Shown piece after piece: positions 47,345 through 56,241 of a stretch of DNA of 64,000 nt. This DNA comes from Levilactobacillus wangkuiensis. Its GTDB lineage: Bacteria > Bacillota > Bacilli > Lactobacillales > Lactobacillaceae. Where the stretch lies: assembly GCF_016861605.1 (NCBI RefSeq), contig NZ_BOLM01000002.1:1-64000 (forward strand), in the 5' to 3' direction. Each line of letters opens with the position of its first letter. The first letter of the stretch is position 1. The position numbers and the translations under genes are program-made. Below the pieces are notes generated by a model. It was not told the DNA's origin and did no database searches. It saw nothing but the letters and a program-made list of their open reading frames with translations.

Positions 47345-47441
47345 GTGACCCCTCCTCCAGGTTTGTGTGAGCATCCAGCATCCCCATAGCTTGACCCACG
47401 CTTAATCCCTCTTTTAGTTTAGCATATCCCTCACTGTAAAC

Positions 47442-47473
47442 AAAAAGCGCGCCGGATTGGTTTCCGGAACGCT
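47442..47473 (-). terminator. terminator of tRNA-Arg
   Basis: Minus-strand AGCGTTCCGGA pairs with TCCGGCGCGCT (CCGGA/TCCGG plus AGCG/CGCT), followed by TTTTTG, about 20 bp after the tRNA. Confidence 0.75.
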
Positions 47474-47493
47474 CTCGATTGATTCATTTTTGA

Positions 47494-47566
47494 TGGCCCC
47501 ACCCGGACTCGAACCGGGATCATTCGCTTAGGAGGCGAGTGCCCTATCCAGTTGTGCTATAGGGCC
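47494..47566 (-). tRNA. tRNA-Arg, anticodon CCU
   Basis: A 73-nt cloverleaf on the minus strand: acceptor GGCCCTA/TGGGGCC, discriminator A, T arm CCCGG-TTCGAGT-CCGGG and anticodon loop CTCCTAA with CCT at 34-36, which reads the rare AGG codon. The CCA end is not encoded (TCA follows). The D stem (GCAC/GGGC) and the first anticodon-stem pair show a mismatch each, within normal tolerance. Confidence 0.93.
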
Positions 47567-47571
47567 ATATT

Positions 47572-47605
47572 AAAAGATCCGTTATTAATTTTCACACGGA
47601 TCTTT
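47572..47605 (-). terminator. terminator of the DEAD-box helicase gene
   Basis: AAAGATCCGT (47573-47582) pairs perfectly with ACGGATCTTT (47596-47605). On the minus strand it runs into TTTTAAT. Confidence 0.82.
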
Positions 47606-47619
47606 GTAATTGTAAAGCG

Positions 47620-48969
47620 TTACTTCGCTTCGTCGTGGTCACGCCACTTCTTGCGCATCCCTTTATTCTTGGTGTGCCGGTTCTTGTGCTTCTTTTTCTT
47701 GCTAGGGTTAGGCGTCTCCGCCTTGACCGTTGGCTTCGCACCGCCACTGGTTTTTACCTTGGCGCTGACCTTAGTACCGTCCTTGGCTTTGGCCGTAGCG
47801 GTTGGTTTTGCCGTGGCTTGACGTTCGGCCTTGGCCGTTTCGTTGGCCTGTACGGCGGCAGCGGTTGGCCGTTCCGTCCCTAAGGCTCGTCCGTTAAAGT
47901 AGAGTGGAACCAACTCGTAGTCGGTCTCCTTCAGCAGGCGTTTCAAATCACGTAAATCGTGGTCGTCCCCTAAACTGATCACCTGACCCGGTTCGCCCAT
48001 TCGGCCGGTCCGACCGACCCGGTGCACGTATTCGTTGACCTTATCTGGCAAATCGTAATTGATCACGGCTGGCAGCTTGGGAATGTCTAATCCCCGGGCC
48101 GCAACGTCCGTCGTCAATAACAACCGAATCCGTCCCTGACGGAAATCCTGTAAGGCCTTTTCCCGTTGGACCTGTCGCAGATCACTGGTCAACCCCGCTG
48201 CGGAAACGTGGTCATGGTAGAAACGCGTTGCCGTCTTGCGGAGCGTACTGGACTGCTTGAAGAAAACCAGTGCCCGGAAATTCGGGATGGCCAGCAGCCG
48301 CTTCAGCATTTGGTCACGCTTGTTCATGCCGACCTGTAACAACCCGTGGCGAACTTCCCCCTGCGTGTTGTCTTGGTCCCGGACGTCCACCCGTTCAACG
48401 GCTTGGCCGAACCACTTGTCCAGCTCATGTAAAATTGGCGTGTCGGTAGCGGAGAAGAAGCCTAACTGCACATCAGCCGGCATCGACTGGGCAATTTCAC
48501 GGACAGTGTCTAACGTGTCCCCTGTTAACAGGTCATCGGCTTCATCGACGATCATCAGAGAAATCAAATGCAGCTTGAGCTTACGGTCATTGACCAGGTT
48601 CAAGACCCGACCTGGGGTGCCGACGATAATTTCTGGCCGCTTCTTCAAGCGCTCCGTTTGGCGTTTGACGTTGGCCCCACCGGTTAAGGCGGCGACCTTT
48701 AAGTCGAGTAACTTGGCCCAGTCACGCATGACCCGGCTGGTCTGAATGGCCAACTCTTGGGAGGGTTCCAGAACAATCAGTTGAATCCCATCCCCTGGCA
48801 ACAGGTTCGCCAGTGCGGGCAGCGTGAAGGCGACCGTCTTACCGGACCCCGTGGGTGCTAGTCCCAGGACGTTTTGGTCCCCGACCATTTTGTCATAAAC
48901 GGCCGTTTGAATCGCGGTTGGCGCCTCGTAACCTAAATCTTTAAAATGTTGTTCAAATTGTTTTAACAT
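47620..48969 (-). CDS. DEAD-box RNA helicase (CshB-like)
   Basis: A 449-residue ATP-dependent RNA helicase. Motif I APTGSGKT, Ib PGRV, II VDEADDLL, III SATD, and in the C-terminal RecA domain ARGLDIPKLP and HRVGRTGRMG. The last 80 residues are a low-complexity Ala/Lys/Thr tail ending in KKKKHKNRHTKNKG, suited to RNA binding. Length and tail resemble the cold-shock helicase CshB. It lies 12 bp downstream of the oxidoreductase gene, so they may share a transcript. Confidence 0.92.
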   Translation of the reverse strand: MLKQFEQHFKDLGYEAPTAIQTAVYDKMVGDQNVLGLAPTGSGKTVAFTLPALANLLPGDGIQLIVLEPSQELAIQTSRVMRDWAKLLDLKVAALTGGANVKRQTERLKKRPEIIVGTPGRVLNLVNDRKLKLHLISLMIVDEADDLLTGDTLDTVREIAQSMPADVQLGFFSATDTPILHELDKWFGQAVERVDVRDQDNTQGEVRHGLLQVGMNKRDQMLKRLLAIPNFRALVFFKQSSTLRKTATRFYHDHVSAAGLTSDLRQVQREKALQDFRQGRIRLLLTTDVAARGLDIPKLPAVINYDLPDKVNEYVHRVGRTGRMGEPGQVISLGDDHDLRDLKRLLKETDYELVPLYFNGRALGTERPTAAAVQANETAKAERQATAKPTATAKAKDGTKVSAKVKTSGGAKPTVKAETPNPSKKKKHKNRHTKNKGMRKKWRDHDEAK

Positions 48970-48981
48970 GCTGTTTCCTTT

Positions 48982-49986
48982 CTAGTCGTTCTCATCAGCT
49001 GGGAAACGCAGGTTGGCGCTGACCCGTAAGCTGTAAAGCACCTGGTTCACGGTCGTGCTCCACTGTAACCAGCGACGATAATCCGCTTGGTTCTGGGAAT
49101 CAGTTGGGGCATCGAGCACCCGGGCAAAATCAGTCACTTCTGGCAGCATGGGATTGGCCAAGGCTGGTTGGCTGAGGTCCGTGACGTTCCCCGCTGCATC
49201 GCGTTCGGACACGTGCGTCAGCTCACCCGCACTGTCCAGTGAAACTGTTTCTTTCAAACCATAAATTTCGGATGGCGCGTAGGAATTGCTGGTCTTCCCA
49301 AACGAAACGGTGATGTCAAAGCCGACATAGCGCAGGACTGCCAGCCCCTTGCCATCGGCCCCGGTCGCAATCAACGTTGGGTAATATTGGACATGCTCCG
49401 GCTGACCGAAGAGTGCCACGGCAAGATAAATGGGATAAACCCCCAAGTCCTGCAGCGCCCCGGCAGAAAATTGGCGGCTGAACACGTTGGGTACGTCACC
49501 ATCCAACACCAGGTCGTAACGTGACGAGTATTTCATGTAAGTCAGCGCGGCCCCTTGAATCGTCGGCAAGCCCAGTAAAGCCTTCGACAACGCGTGGAAA
49601 TTAGGGGTGTGCACGTGCCGGGCCGCCTCAAAGAATTTCACATCTGGATGTTGGGCCAAAGCCGCCTGAATCGCCACCATTTCCTGACGATTACTGAAGG
49701 CCGGCTTCTCCACCACGATGGAAATATCATGGGCAATCGCGGCCATGGCCTGGTCAAAGTGCAGGCTGTTAGGTGAGGCAATGTAGACGGCGTCCAAATC
49801 GGCCTGCGTCAGCATCTCCTCGTAATCCGTGTAACTGGTCTGCGCCTGGTTCTTGGCTGCGAACGCATCGGCGGTGTCCTGGTGCCGAGAGTAAATCCCA
49901 GCCAGTTCATACCGGCCGCTCAGCGCCAACGCCTCTACGAATTGTTGCGTAATCCAATTGGTCCCTACCGTCCCCATACGAATCAT
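48982..49986 (-). CDS. Gfo/Idh/MocA family oxidoreductase
   Basis: A 334-residue NAD(P)-dependent oxidoreductase. The N-terminal nucleotide fold begins MIRMGTVGTNWITQQF, and the conserved lysine is in VVEKPAFSNRQEM. The C-terminal alpha/beta domain contains LGVYPIYLAVALFG. The ATG at 49986 follows TGGAGGG. Substrate, likely a sugar or inositol derivative, cannot be told. Upstream frame extension into repeat A13 is rejected. Confidence 0.88.
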   Translation of the reverse strand: MIRMGTVGTNWITQQFVEALALSGRYELAGIYSRHQDTADAFAAKNQAQTSYTDYEEMLTQADLDAVYIASPNSLHFDQAMAAIAHDISIVVEKPAFSNRQEMVAIQAALAQHPDVKFFEAARHVHTPNFHALSKALLGLPTIQGAALTYMKYSSRYDLVLDGDVPNVFSRQFSAGALQDLGVYPIYLAVALFGQPEHVQYYPTLIATGADGKGLAVLRYVGFDITVSFGKTSNSYAPSEIYGLKETVSLDSAGELTHVSERDAAGNVTDLSQPALANPMLPEVTDFARVLDAPTDSQNQADYRRWLQWSTTVNQVLYSLRVSANLRFPADEND

Positions 49987-50047
49987 GCGAATCCCTCCAA
50001 AATTGTTTGAATTGTTTTTGATTTTTGTTAAATTGTGATTAATTGCC

Positions 50048-50229
50048 GTTCCCGGCGGCGGGCTCAAACCGACCCGCTATGGGGCCCGGTTCCAGCCTAT
50101 GGAGCGGGCTTCCACCTCGACTTTGAGCCTGAGAAACGGTCTCAAAGGTCGGCCCATGGTCTAACCTGAGAAAATCACTCAGCTAAGACCATCGACACAG
50201 CTGGCCGGTTTGGCCCGCCTCTGGTCACT
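50048..50229 (+). repeat. family A structured repeat, copy A13
   Basis: Complete core. The arm reads CTCAAACCGACC and its partner GGCCGGTTTGG, so AAACCG/CGGTTT replaces the usual AAGGTG/CACCTT with pairing kept. The GCTGTG motif has become GCTATG on one side. Left arm 62 bp from the oxidoreductase start, antisense. Confidence 0.9.
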
Positions 50230-50654
50230 GACACTGATGACTGACTATACCATTTCTGTAATTGAAACACGGATGTCGTGCCAACTATTTGTTCACTTTG
50301 GTTGTAGCTGACCACAATTCGAGAACAAACCTCATTCCGAACATTTCTTTCAAATGACATCAGGCGATTCTCAATCGATAGTCATGATGACATCTGTCCA
50401 ATCACCACAAAACACGCTTACCTTCAAGTTTACCATGCCAGTGCGTGAAAACCCGTGACCAACACTCGGTGATTACTGAGCGTGACGCTGGTATTTGCTC
50501 TGCCCAGCTAAGCGCTAATCCCATTTTAACAGTCCCTGTGTTCCGGCGATAGCTTTCGGATTAATTTTCTAAAATCTGAGGGAAATAGTACAGGTTTCCC
50601 GGTCAAAAATGTTATATTGTAGAAAGAAACTTAAATTCAAGGGAGGGATTACCG
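50230..50654. other. intergenic, nothing recognised
   Basis: About 420 bp upstream of the DUF4828-like gene, without a credible open frame. A TATATT near 50612 could be a -10 for that gene. No clear operator or RNA structure was seen. Confidence 0.35.
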
Positions 50655-51032
50655 GTGAAAGGTCGAGACATTGCCTTATTTGGAATTTCACTGGTTGCCG
50701 GATTGACTGGCGGCTTTTCGTTGCGCAAGAAGAAAGACCCACAACCAAGCACATCGCCACTCTTTTACGTTGGCACGTGGCAGTTTATTGACCCCCACAA
50801 CCAGCGTCGCCACCGGCTCGAAATTAGTCCTAATCTTGACGTGCAGATTGATGATCACCAGCTTCAAGTCCGGGTTCAGGACCTCAATGAACAGCAATTG
50901 ACGTTCCAGGATAAATTCGGTTATCACTTAACCATTCACGCCAACGAACGCCAACCAATTTCGTTTTTCGATGAAGCTGATGATTGTACTTACACGATGA
51001 AACCTATTTCGCCAACCAAAGATGACGCCTAA
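50655..51032 (+). CDS. DUF4828-like protein
   Basis: A 125-residue protein starting with GTG at 50655 after GGGAGGG. A short hydrophobic N-terminus (ALFGISLVAGLTGGF) may be an anchor. The rest, YVGTWQFIDPHNQRRHRLEI then LTFQDKFGYHLTI, fits the small beta-rich DUF4828 family of lactobacilli (assignment from memory of its YVGTW and DxFGYHL patterns). Function unknown. A bidirectional terminator follows. Confidence 0.68.
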   Translation: MKGRDIALFGISLVAGLTGGFSLRKKKDPQPSTSPLFYVGTWQFIDPHNQRRHRLEISPNLDVQIDDHQLQVRVQDLNEQQLTFQDKFGYHLTIHANERQPISFFDEADDCTYTMKPISPTKDDA

Positions 51033-51040
51033 TCATAACT

Positions 51041-51073
51041 AAGGACCTGGGATACTTGACCCCAGGTCCTTTT
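51041..51073. terminator. bidirectional terminator
   Basis: AAGGACCTGGG/CCCAGGTCCTT (11 bp, perfect) followed by T residues, between convergent genes. Confidence 0.88.
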
Positions 51074-51086
51074 AATTTGCCTAAAT

Positions 51087-51842
51087 TTATGGTGCATACT
51101 TCGCCCACACCCGCCGGTTCCCATTGAACACGGACCGAGCCACGGGCTGATCCTGGCCATTCTGGGTCACACTGCCATCCGCATCATATTCGATCAATTT
51201 GACCTGCGAATCGTGCCCCGCCAGCTTGCCCCCAGCAATCCAATAATCCTCACTGGGTAAGACTGGCCGAACGAATTGGGTCAACACCTGTTTGTTAGCG
51301 AAAATAATGACCCCCTGATGGTACCATTTCAGGCGACTGACCAGCGTTTTGAGCTTCTGACCCTGTGCCGCCATATCCGTATTACTACTATTATATTTAC
51401 CGTAATAACTGACCGCCACCATAATTGGTAAGGTCCCGGTATCCTGACCGACCGTTTCGTGGAAGTGGCGGTACTGTCGCGCAGCCGAGCTGGTAAAGCT
51501 GAATGTATGCGCAACCCCCACCTTGAGGTCTGCCCCCTGGGACCGCGAATAGTTATCGCTGAAATCGTCATCGGTATAGGTCGCCCCAGACGTCGCCTGC
51601 AGGTAAACGAAGTCAGTATGCTTGGCGAGTTGTTGGAAGTCCAGGTAGCCACTGTCCTGGTTAATCGTCATCCCCCGTACTGGGTAGTTCTCCAACTGCC
51701 GCTTCTGGTGGGCCTGCCACTGACTCCAGCCCACAACAGCGATGACCACCACCAGCAGGAGGCCGAGGCTCCACCACCAACGCCGATGATGCCGACGGCG
51801 GTACGTATTTTCATAAATTGGCTTGTACTCAGTTCGTTTCAC
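51087..51842 (-). CDS. GH25-type lysozyme-like membrane protein, probably inactive
   Basis: A 251-residue protein with a basic N-terminus, one membrane helix (WWWSLGLLLVVVIAVVGW) and an extracellular GH25-like domain. The fold markers are FVYLQATSGATYTDDDFSDN and GVAHTFSF. The catalytic residues of GH25 are missing: the DxE strand reads PIMVAVSYYGKY, and the first Asp position reads RGMTINQDSG. It is probably a binding protein rather than a muramidase, a pattern known among small lactobacillus homologues. The ATG at 51842 is the usable start. Single gene. Confidence 0.78.
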   Translation of the reverse strand: MKRTEYKPIYENTYRRRHHRRWWWSLGLLLVVVIAVVGWSQWQAHQKRQLENYPVRGMTINQDSGYLDFQQLAKHTDFVYLQATSGATYTDDDFSDNYSRSQGADLKVGVAHTFSFTSSAARQYRHFHETVGQDTGTLPIMVAVSYYGKYNSSNTDMAAQGQKLKTLVSRLKWYHQGVIIFANKQVLTQFVRPVLPSEDYWIAGGKLAGHDSQVKLIEYDADGSVTQNGQDQPVARSVFNGNRRVWAKYAP

Positions 51843-52000
51843 CGTCAGTCACCGTTTCTCCTTTAGCCGTCGCACCATCTGCTTGGCGCTAGTAGCCACT
51901 AAATTTATCTTTTATTATACCATGCCGGCCGCCAGAACCTAACCCGCGGCGCGATTGTCCCTGGTTTTAATTTGGTCGTTGTTGGCGCCTTACCGGTCGT

Positions 52001-52221
52001 CACTGGGTTAACGGGATGTGAGCCGCAGGGAGAGTGAGAATGGGCTTAGCCGTGGGAATGTTCTTAGCGGCGCTTTTTGCCGGTTAGAACATTGATATCT
52101 TTGAGACACCTGGGTGGCTCAAAGTAAGCCCGGAGACCGCTCTTTGGCTCCGGGCGTTCGCCCACAGCGTTCCGGTCCCATTCTCACTCTCCCGGAGGCG
52201 CCGGTTCCCCTTAACCCAGTT
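52001..52221 (-). repeat. family B structured repeat, copy B5
   Basis: Minus orientation. GGGAGAGTGAGAATGGG (52028-52044) and CCCATTCTCACTCTCCC (52177-52193) are perfect 17-bp complements unique to this copy. Outermost CACTGGGTTAACGGG pairs with CCCCTTAACCCAGTTG. Third hairpin AATGTTCT/AGAACATT, first hairpin CCCGGAG/CTCCGGG. Downstream of and sense with the RpiR gene. Confidence 0.95.
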
Positions 52222-52239
52222 GACTGCGTGGACGTCAAA

Positions 52240-52264
52240 GGAGCCGGGAAAATGATCCCGGCCC
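52240..52264 (-). terminator. weak terminator after the RpiR gene
   Basis: GCCGGGA/TCCCGGC stem with a 6-base loop; only three T follow on the minus strand. Confidence 0.5.
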
Positions 52265-52280
52265 CTCTGCATTTAGCTAA

Positions 52281-53105
52281 TTAATCTTCATGCCGGGTCT
52301 GTTCGATGACATCGCGGACCTTGGTCAACGTTTGATCGGTTCGTGAAGAGATTCGCAACACGGTCATCATAAACAGGCTGTCAAGAATCGCCAGCTGGGA
52401 AAGTAACGAGTACATGCCCTCCGACCGGTAGTTCACTTCATCCGTTAGTGATAGGAAGGAAACGTCCGCGGCCTGGGCCAATGGTGACCCACTATAACTG
52501 GTGATGGCAATCATCGTGACGTCATTGCGCTCTAGCTCTTCCGCGATTTTCAACGTCTCATGATTCCGACCAGAGTGGGAGATGATAATGGCCACGTCAT
52601 CCTTCCCCAACTTAGCGGCCTGCATCAACTGAATATCATAGTCCGGATAGTACGCCACGTTCAGTGAGGTCCGCAAAAATTTGTGAAAACCATCTAATGC
52701 GGCGATTGAGGACCCGCCGAGGCCGAAGAACGTGACCGACTTGGCGTGAATCAATTTGAGCACCGCCCGGGCCAGCTCGTGTTCACTCAGCGCCTCGTTC
52801 GTGGCTTCTAATGAGTGAATCGTGTAGTGGAAGGTTTTATTCGCAATGGTCGACAGGGAATCCCCCTCGCCCAGTTCTGGAAAGGAACTGATTTGGGGCG
52901 TGTCTTCAATGGCCAAATGAGCCAAGGCCATGGTGAACTCCCGGTAGTTCGCGTAGTCCATGCGTTTCACAAATCGTGAAATGGTGGCCGTGGAAACCCC
53001 GGTGGCGCTGGCCAACTCCTTGATGGTCATTTCACTCACAACGCTGGCGTTGTCCAGTGCCAGTGTCGCCACCTTCTTTTCCGTTGGAGATAGTTGATCG
53101 TACAT
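52281..53105 (-). CDS. gntR: RpiR family transcriptional regulator of gluconate genes
   Basis: A 274-residue regulator with an N-terminal helix-turn-helix (TIKELASATGVSTATISRFVKRM) whose key elements are VSTATISRF, and a C-terminal SIS domain for a phosphosugar (FFGLGGSSIAALDGFHKFL; IIISHSGRNHETL). It is divergent from gnd-gntK-gntP, so it probably senses 6-phosphogluconate and controls that operon. The symbol follows this role, though the protein is RpiR-type, not GntR-type. The start at 53105 (ATG) lacks a strong site, and a slightly longer N-terminus is possible. Confidence 0.82.
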   Translation of the reverse strand: MYDQLSPTEKKVATLALDNASVVSEMTIKELASATGVSTATISRFVKRMDYANYREFTMALAHLAIEDTPQISSFPELGEGDSLSTIANKTFHYTIHSLEATNEALSEHELARAVLKLIHAKSVTFFGLGGSSIAALDGFHKFLRTSLNVAYYPDYDIQLMQAAKLGKDDVAIIISHSGRNHETLKIAEELERNDVTMIAITSYSGSPLAQAADVSFLSLTDEVNYRSEGMYSLLSQLAILDSLFMMTVLRISSRTDQTLTKVRDVIEQTRHED

Positions 53106-53475
53106 TCCCCGAATCTTACCAATGGTTGAGCGCGCGATGATCGCCGACCCCTTTCTTCGATACCCTTATTTTAAAACTTGTTTTATCTATCAATAGACGG
53201 TCTAATCTATAAGCCGGTTACCCACTTAGGTATCCAGCACCCGGACGATTGAATCACATCGACAAGTAAGGTCAGTCACCCAACCAGGAATCCCCATCCC
53301 CTGCCGGTTGCCAATCTGTGTCTTACCCCGGTATGCTGACAGCGACGTTGAACTTTTTAGCCAATTTTGCGAATCACAAAATTTTTTGGTAAAAAAGTTT
53401 CACTGTCGTAAATCGCCGAAATCCCGCGGTGTAAAGCGATTACCATTTTAAAATCTGCCGCGCGGCGATAACTTA

Positions 53476-53532
53476 TTTCACTTTTTGTAAACATTTTACA
53501 TCAAAAGCCTTGAAATGTGAAACTTTTTTACA
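53476..53532. promoter_or_regulatory. candidate operator region for the gluconate operon
   Basis: Just upstream of and within the gnd promoter spacer are repeated palindromic motifs: TTTCACTTTTTGTAAA, TGTAAACATTTTACA (an imperfect 15-bp dyad) and TGTGAAACTTTTTTACA. Their position over the promoter of a gene divergent from an RpiR regulator suggests operator sites. The real binding motif is unknown. Confidence 0.5.
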
Positions 53533-53538
53533 TATAAT
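53510..53538 (+). promoter_or_regulatory. gnd-gntK-gntP promoter
   Basis: -35 TTGAAA (53510-53515), 17-bp spacer, perfect -10 TATAAT (53533-53538), 44 bp before the gnd start. Confidence 0.82.
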
Positions 53539-53582
53539 AGCGTTGTCAGAAAAATTTCGCATCATGCAAAGGAGATTATTTC

Positions 53583-54488
53583 ATGAAACTCGGATTAATT
53601 GGTTTAGGTAAAATGGGTCTTAGCCTCGCAGAAAACGCTATGGATCACAACCACGAAATCGTTGGTTTTGATTTAAACAAGGATTTTGTCGACAAGGCAG
53701 TTGCTGCAGGTGCTGAAGGCGCCGACAGCTTAGAAGACATGGTTTCCAAGTTACCTTCACCTAAGATTGTTTGGGTTATGGTTCCAGCCGGCAAGCCAAC
53801 TGACTCCACGATTGAATCATTAAGCACGTTGCTCAGCAAGGGCGACATCTTGATTGATGGTGGGAACTCTTACTACAAGGATTCTCTTCGTCACAATGAA
53901 ATCTTGAAGGCCAAAGGCATTGACTTCTTTGACTGTGGGACTTCAGGTGGTATGGAAGGTGCACGTTCACACGGTAACTTCATGATTGGTGGGGACAACA
54001 AGGCTGCTTTCGAAACGATCCGTCCATTATACGACGACATTGCTGAAAAAGACGGTTACCTTTACACCGGTCCAGCTGCTTCAGGTCACTACTTGAAGAT
54101 GGTCCACAATGGTATCGAATACGGCCAAATGCAAGCCATCGCTGAAGGTTTCGAAGTTCTCGAAGCTTCCAAGTTCGACTACGACAACGAAGCCGTTGCT
54201 AAGGTTTGGAGCCATGGTTCTGTTATCCGGGGCTGGCTCATGGAATTGGCTGAAGAACAATTCGCCAAGGATCCTGAACTTAAGAATATCGCCGGCCGCA
54301 TGCATGCTTCTGGTGAAGGCCAATGGACTGTTCAAGAAGGTTTGGACAGCCATGTACCTACGCCAGTTATCGCTTTGTCATTAATGATGCGTTACCGTTC
54401 TATGCAAGATGACACCTTCACTGGTAAAGTTGTTTCAGCTTTACGTAACGGTTTTGGTGGCCACGCCATGGACAAGGCTGGCAAATAA
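53583..54488 (+). CDS. gnd: 6-phosphogluconate dehydrogenase, decarboxylating (short GntZ type)
   Basis: A 301-residue enzyme giving ribulose 5-phosphate, CO2 and NAD(P)H from 6-phosphogluconate. N-terminal nucleotide motif GLGKMG, substrate region DCGTSGGMEGARSHGNFMIGG given here in abbreviated form as GTSGGMEGA, and HYLKMVHNGIEYG near residue 180. The roughly 300-residue length is that of the GntZ/YqeC class rather than the 470-residue class. AAAGGAG precedes the ATG. It is first of an operon and codon choice looks biased as in well-expressed genes. Confidence 0.95.
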   Translation: MKLGLIGLGKMGLSLAENAMDHNHEIVGFDLNKDFVDKAVAAGAEGADSLEDMVSKLPSPKIVWVMVPAGKPTDSTIESLSTLLSKGDILIDGGNSYYKDSLRHNEILKAKGIDFFDCGTSGGMEGARSHGNFMIGGDNKAAFETIRPLYDDIAEKDGYLYTGPAASGHYLKMVHNGIEYGQMQAIAEGFEVLEASKFDYDNEAVAKVWSHGSVIRGWLMELAEEQFAKDPELKNIAGRMHASGEGQWTVQEGLDSHVPTPVIALSLMMRYRSMQDDTFTGKVVSALRNGFGGHAMDKAGK

Positions 54489-54520
54489 TTTTTAATTAGC
54501 GACACGAAAGGAAGAGCTCT

Positions 54521-56077
54521 ATGGACTACATGATTGGGGTCGATATTGGTACGACCAGTGTCAAGACCGTATTATATGATACTGCGGGTAAGATGCAAGG
54601 TTATTCAAACAACCTGTATCCCCTCTATCAAGATGTGCCCGATATGGCTGAAGAAGATCCAGATGAGATCTTCTCTGCGATGATCGATGGGTTAACCACT
54701 GTTATGCGGAAGGCAGATTTGAAGGATGGCAAGTTACAAGGTGTCTCCTTCTCCGCTGCTATGCACAGTCTGATTCTCTTAGATGAAGACCACAAGCCGC
54801 TGACTCGGGCAATTACCTGGGCTGATAACCGGGCAGTTAAGTATGCAGATGAATTACGCGAAAACGGTGTGGGTAAGCAACTTTACGAAAAGACCGGGAC
54901 GCCAATTCACCCTATGACACCGCTCAGTAAATTAATTTGGTTGCGCAATGACCAACCGGACTTGTTTAACCAAGCCCGTTGGTTCGTCGGTATCAAGGAA
55001 TACGTCTTATACAAGTTATTCGGCGTGCTCCAAGAAGACTACTCTATTGCCAATGCCACTGGTCTCTTTAACATCTTTAAGATGGACTGGGACGACCAAG
55101 CCTTGGAAGTTGCTGGGATTACCCGTGACCAATTACCTAAATTGGTCGACACAACTGACCAAATCACTGGCATGAAAGCTGATTACGCTGGTGTTATTGG
55201 TATGGACCCACAAACTCCCTTTATCATGGGTGCTTCCGATGGTCCCCTCGCCAACTTAGGCGTTAACGCCATCAAGCCTGGTGTTGTGGCTGTTACCATC
55301 GGGACGTCCGGTGCCGTTCGGGTCGTCACTGATAAGCCGAAGATTGACCCTAAGGGCCGGGTCTTCTGCTACTACCTTTCTAAGGATCACTGGGTTGTCG
55401 GTGGACCAGTCAACAACGGGGGGATTGTCTTCCGTTGGGTCCGTGACCAACTCTTTGCTCCAGAAAAGTTGACCGCTGAACAAATGCACGTTGACTCCTA
55501 CGATCTCTTAACTGAAATCGCATCGAAGGTCCCTGCTGGTTCCGATGGTCTGATTTTCCATCCATTCTTGGGTGGCGAACGGGCCCCTATCTGGGACGCT
55601 AACGCACGTGGCTCCTTCTTCGGTTTAACACGGACCCACTCACGGGCTCACATGGTTCGGGCAGCCCTCGAAGGGATTGTCTACAACCTGTACACCGTGA
55701 TGTTGGCCCTCGAAGAAGTTGTTGGCAAGCCATCTAGCATTCAAGCTACTGGTGGTTTCGCCCGTTCAGCTCTCTGGCGGCAAATGCTCGCTGATATTTT
55801 TGAACAAGACGTTACCATCCCAGAAAGTCCTGAAGGGACTGCCCTGGGTGCCGCAACGCTTGGGATGTATGCCTTAGGAATGATCGATGACCTCTCCGCT
55901 GTGAAGAACTTCATCGGTGTTTCTAACGTGCACCACCCTAACCCAGAAACGTATGACGCTTACCGGGCCTTGGTTCCGATTTACATTCGCCTTAGTCGGC
56001 AATTACAATCAGAATACAAGAATATCGCTGAGTACCAACGGACTCACGTTCACCAACAAGACACCAAGAAAAAGTAA
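54521..56077 (+). CDS. gntK: gluconokinase (FGGY family)
   Basis: A 518-residue sugar kinase phosphorylating gluconate to 6-phosphogluconate. N-terminal GVDIGTTSVKTVLYD, substrate region SFSAAMHSLILLD, the ATPase signature VTIGTSGAVR and the C-terminal QATGGFARSALWRQMLAD are seen. It lies 32 bp after gnd with AAAGGAAG upstream, and feeds its product to Gnd. Length is standard. Confidence 0.95.
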   Translation: MDYMIGVDIGTTSVKTVLYDTAGKMQGYSNNLYPLYQDVPDMAEEDPDEIFSAMIDGLTTVMRKADLKDGKLQGVSFSAAMHSLILLDEDHKPLTRAITWADNRAVKYADELRENGVGKQLYEKTGTPIHPMTPLSKLIWLRNDQPDLFNQARWFVGIKEYVLYKLFGVLQEDYSIANATGLFNIFKMDWDDQALEVAGITRDQLPKLVDTTDQITGMKADYAGVIGMDPQTPFIMGASDGPLANLGVNAIKPGVVAVTIGTSGAVRVVTDKPKIDPKGRVFCYYLSKDHWVVGGPVNNGGIVFRWVRDQLFAPEKLTAEQMHVDSYDLLTEIASKVPAGSDGLIFHPFLGGERAPIWDANARGSFFGLTRTHSRAHMVRAALEGIVYNLYTVMLALEEVVGKPSSIQATGGFARSALWRQMLADIFEQDVTIPESPEGTALGAATLGMYALGMIDDLSAVKNFIGVSNVHHPNPETYDAYRALVPIYIRLSRQLQSEYKNIAEYQRTHVHQQDTKKK

Positions 56078-56177
56078 TTGGTCTAGTCTTTTCAGAAAAC
56101 TAGCCAACGAAATTTAAATTTTTGAAACTTTATGGTATACAAATTGGGTTTTATAACGTACAATGTGTGTACTTACA

Positions 56178-56212
56178 TTGAAAAGCCAACGGATCATGCG
56201 TTGGCTTTTCAA
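56178..56212 (+). terminator. strong hairpin between gntK and gntP
   Basis: Perfect 14-bp stem TTGAAAAGCCAACG/CGTTGGCTTTTCAA with a 7-base loop. There is no run of T after it, only TTTT within the stem, and gntP starts 29 bp later with no clear own promoter. It may be a partial terminator or an RNA-processing/stability structure that tunes gntP. Confidence 0.6.
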
Positions 56213-56241
56213 AATTCAATCAATGAAAGGGCTTACTTCCT

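Noticed and set aside
53430-53446. TGTAAAGCGATTACCA as a cre site for the gluconate operon
   Set aside because: It has one base too many between the TGTAA and CG parts of the cre pattern, so it is not a convincing match.
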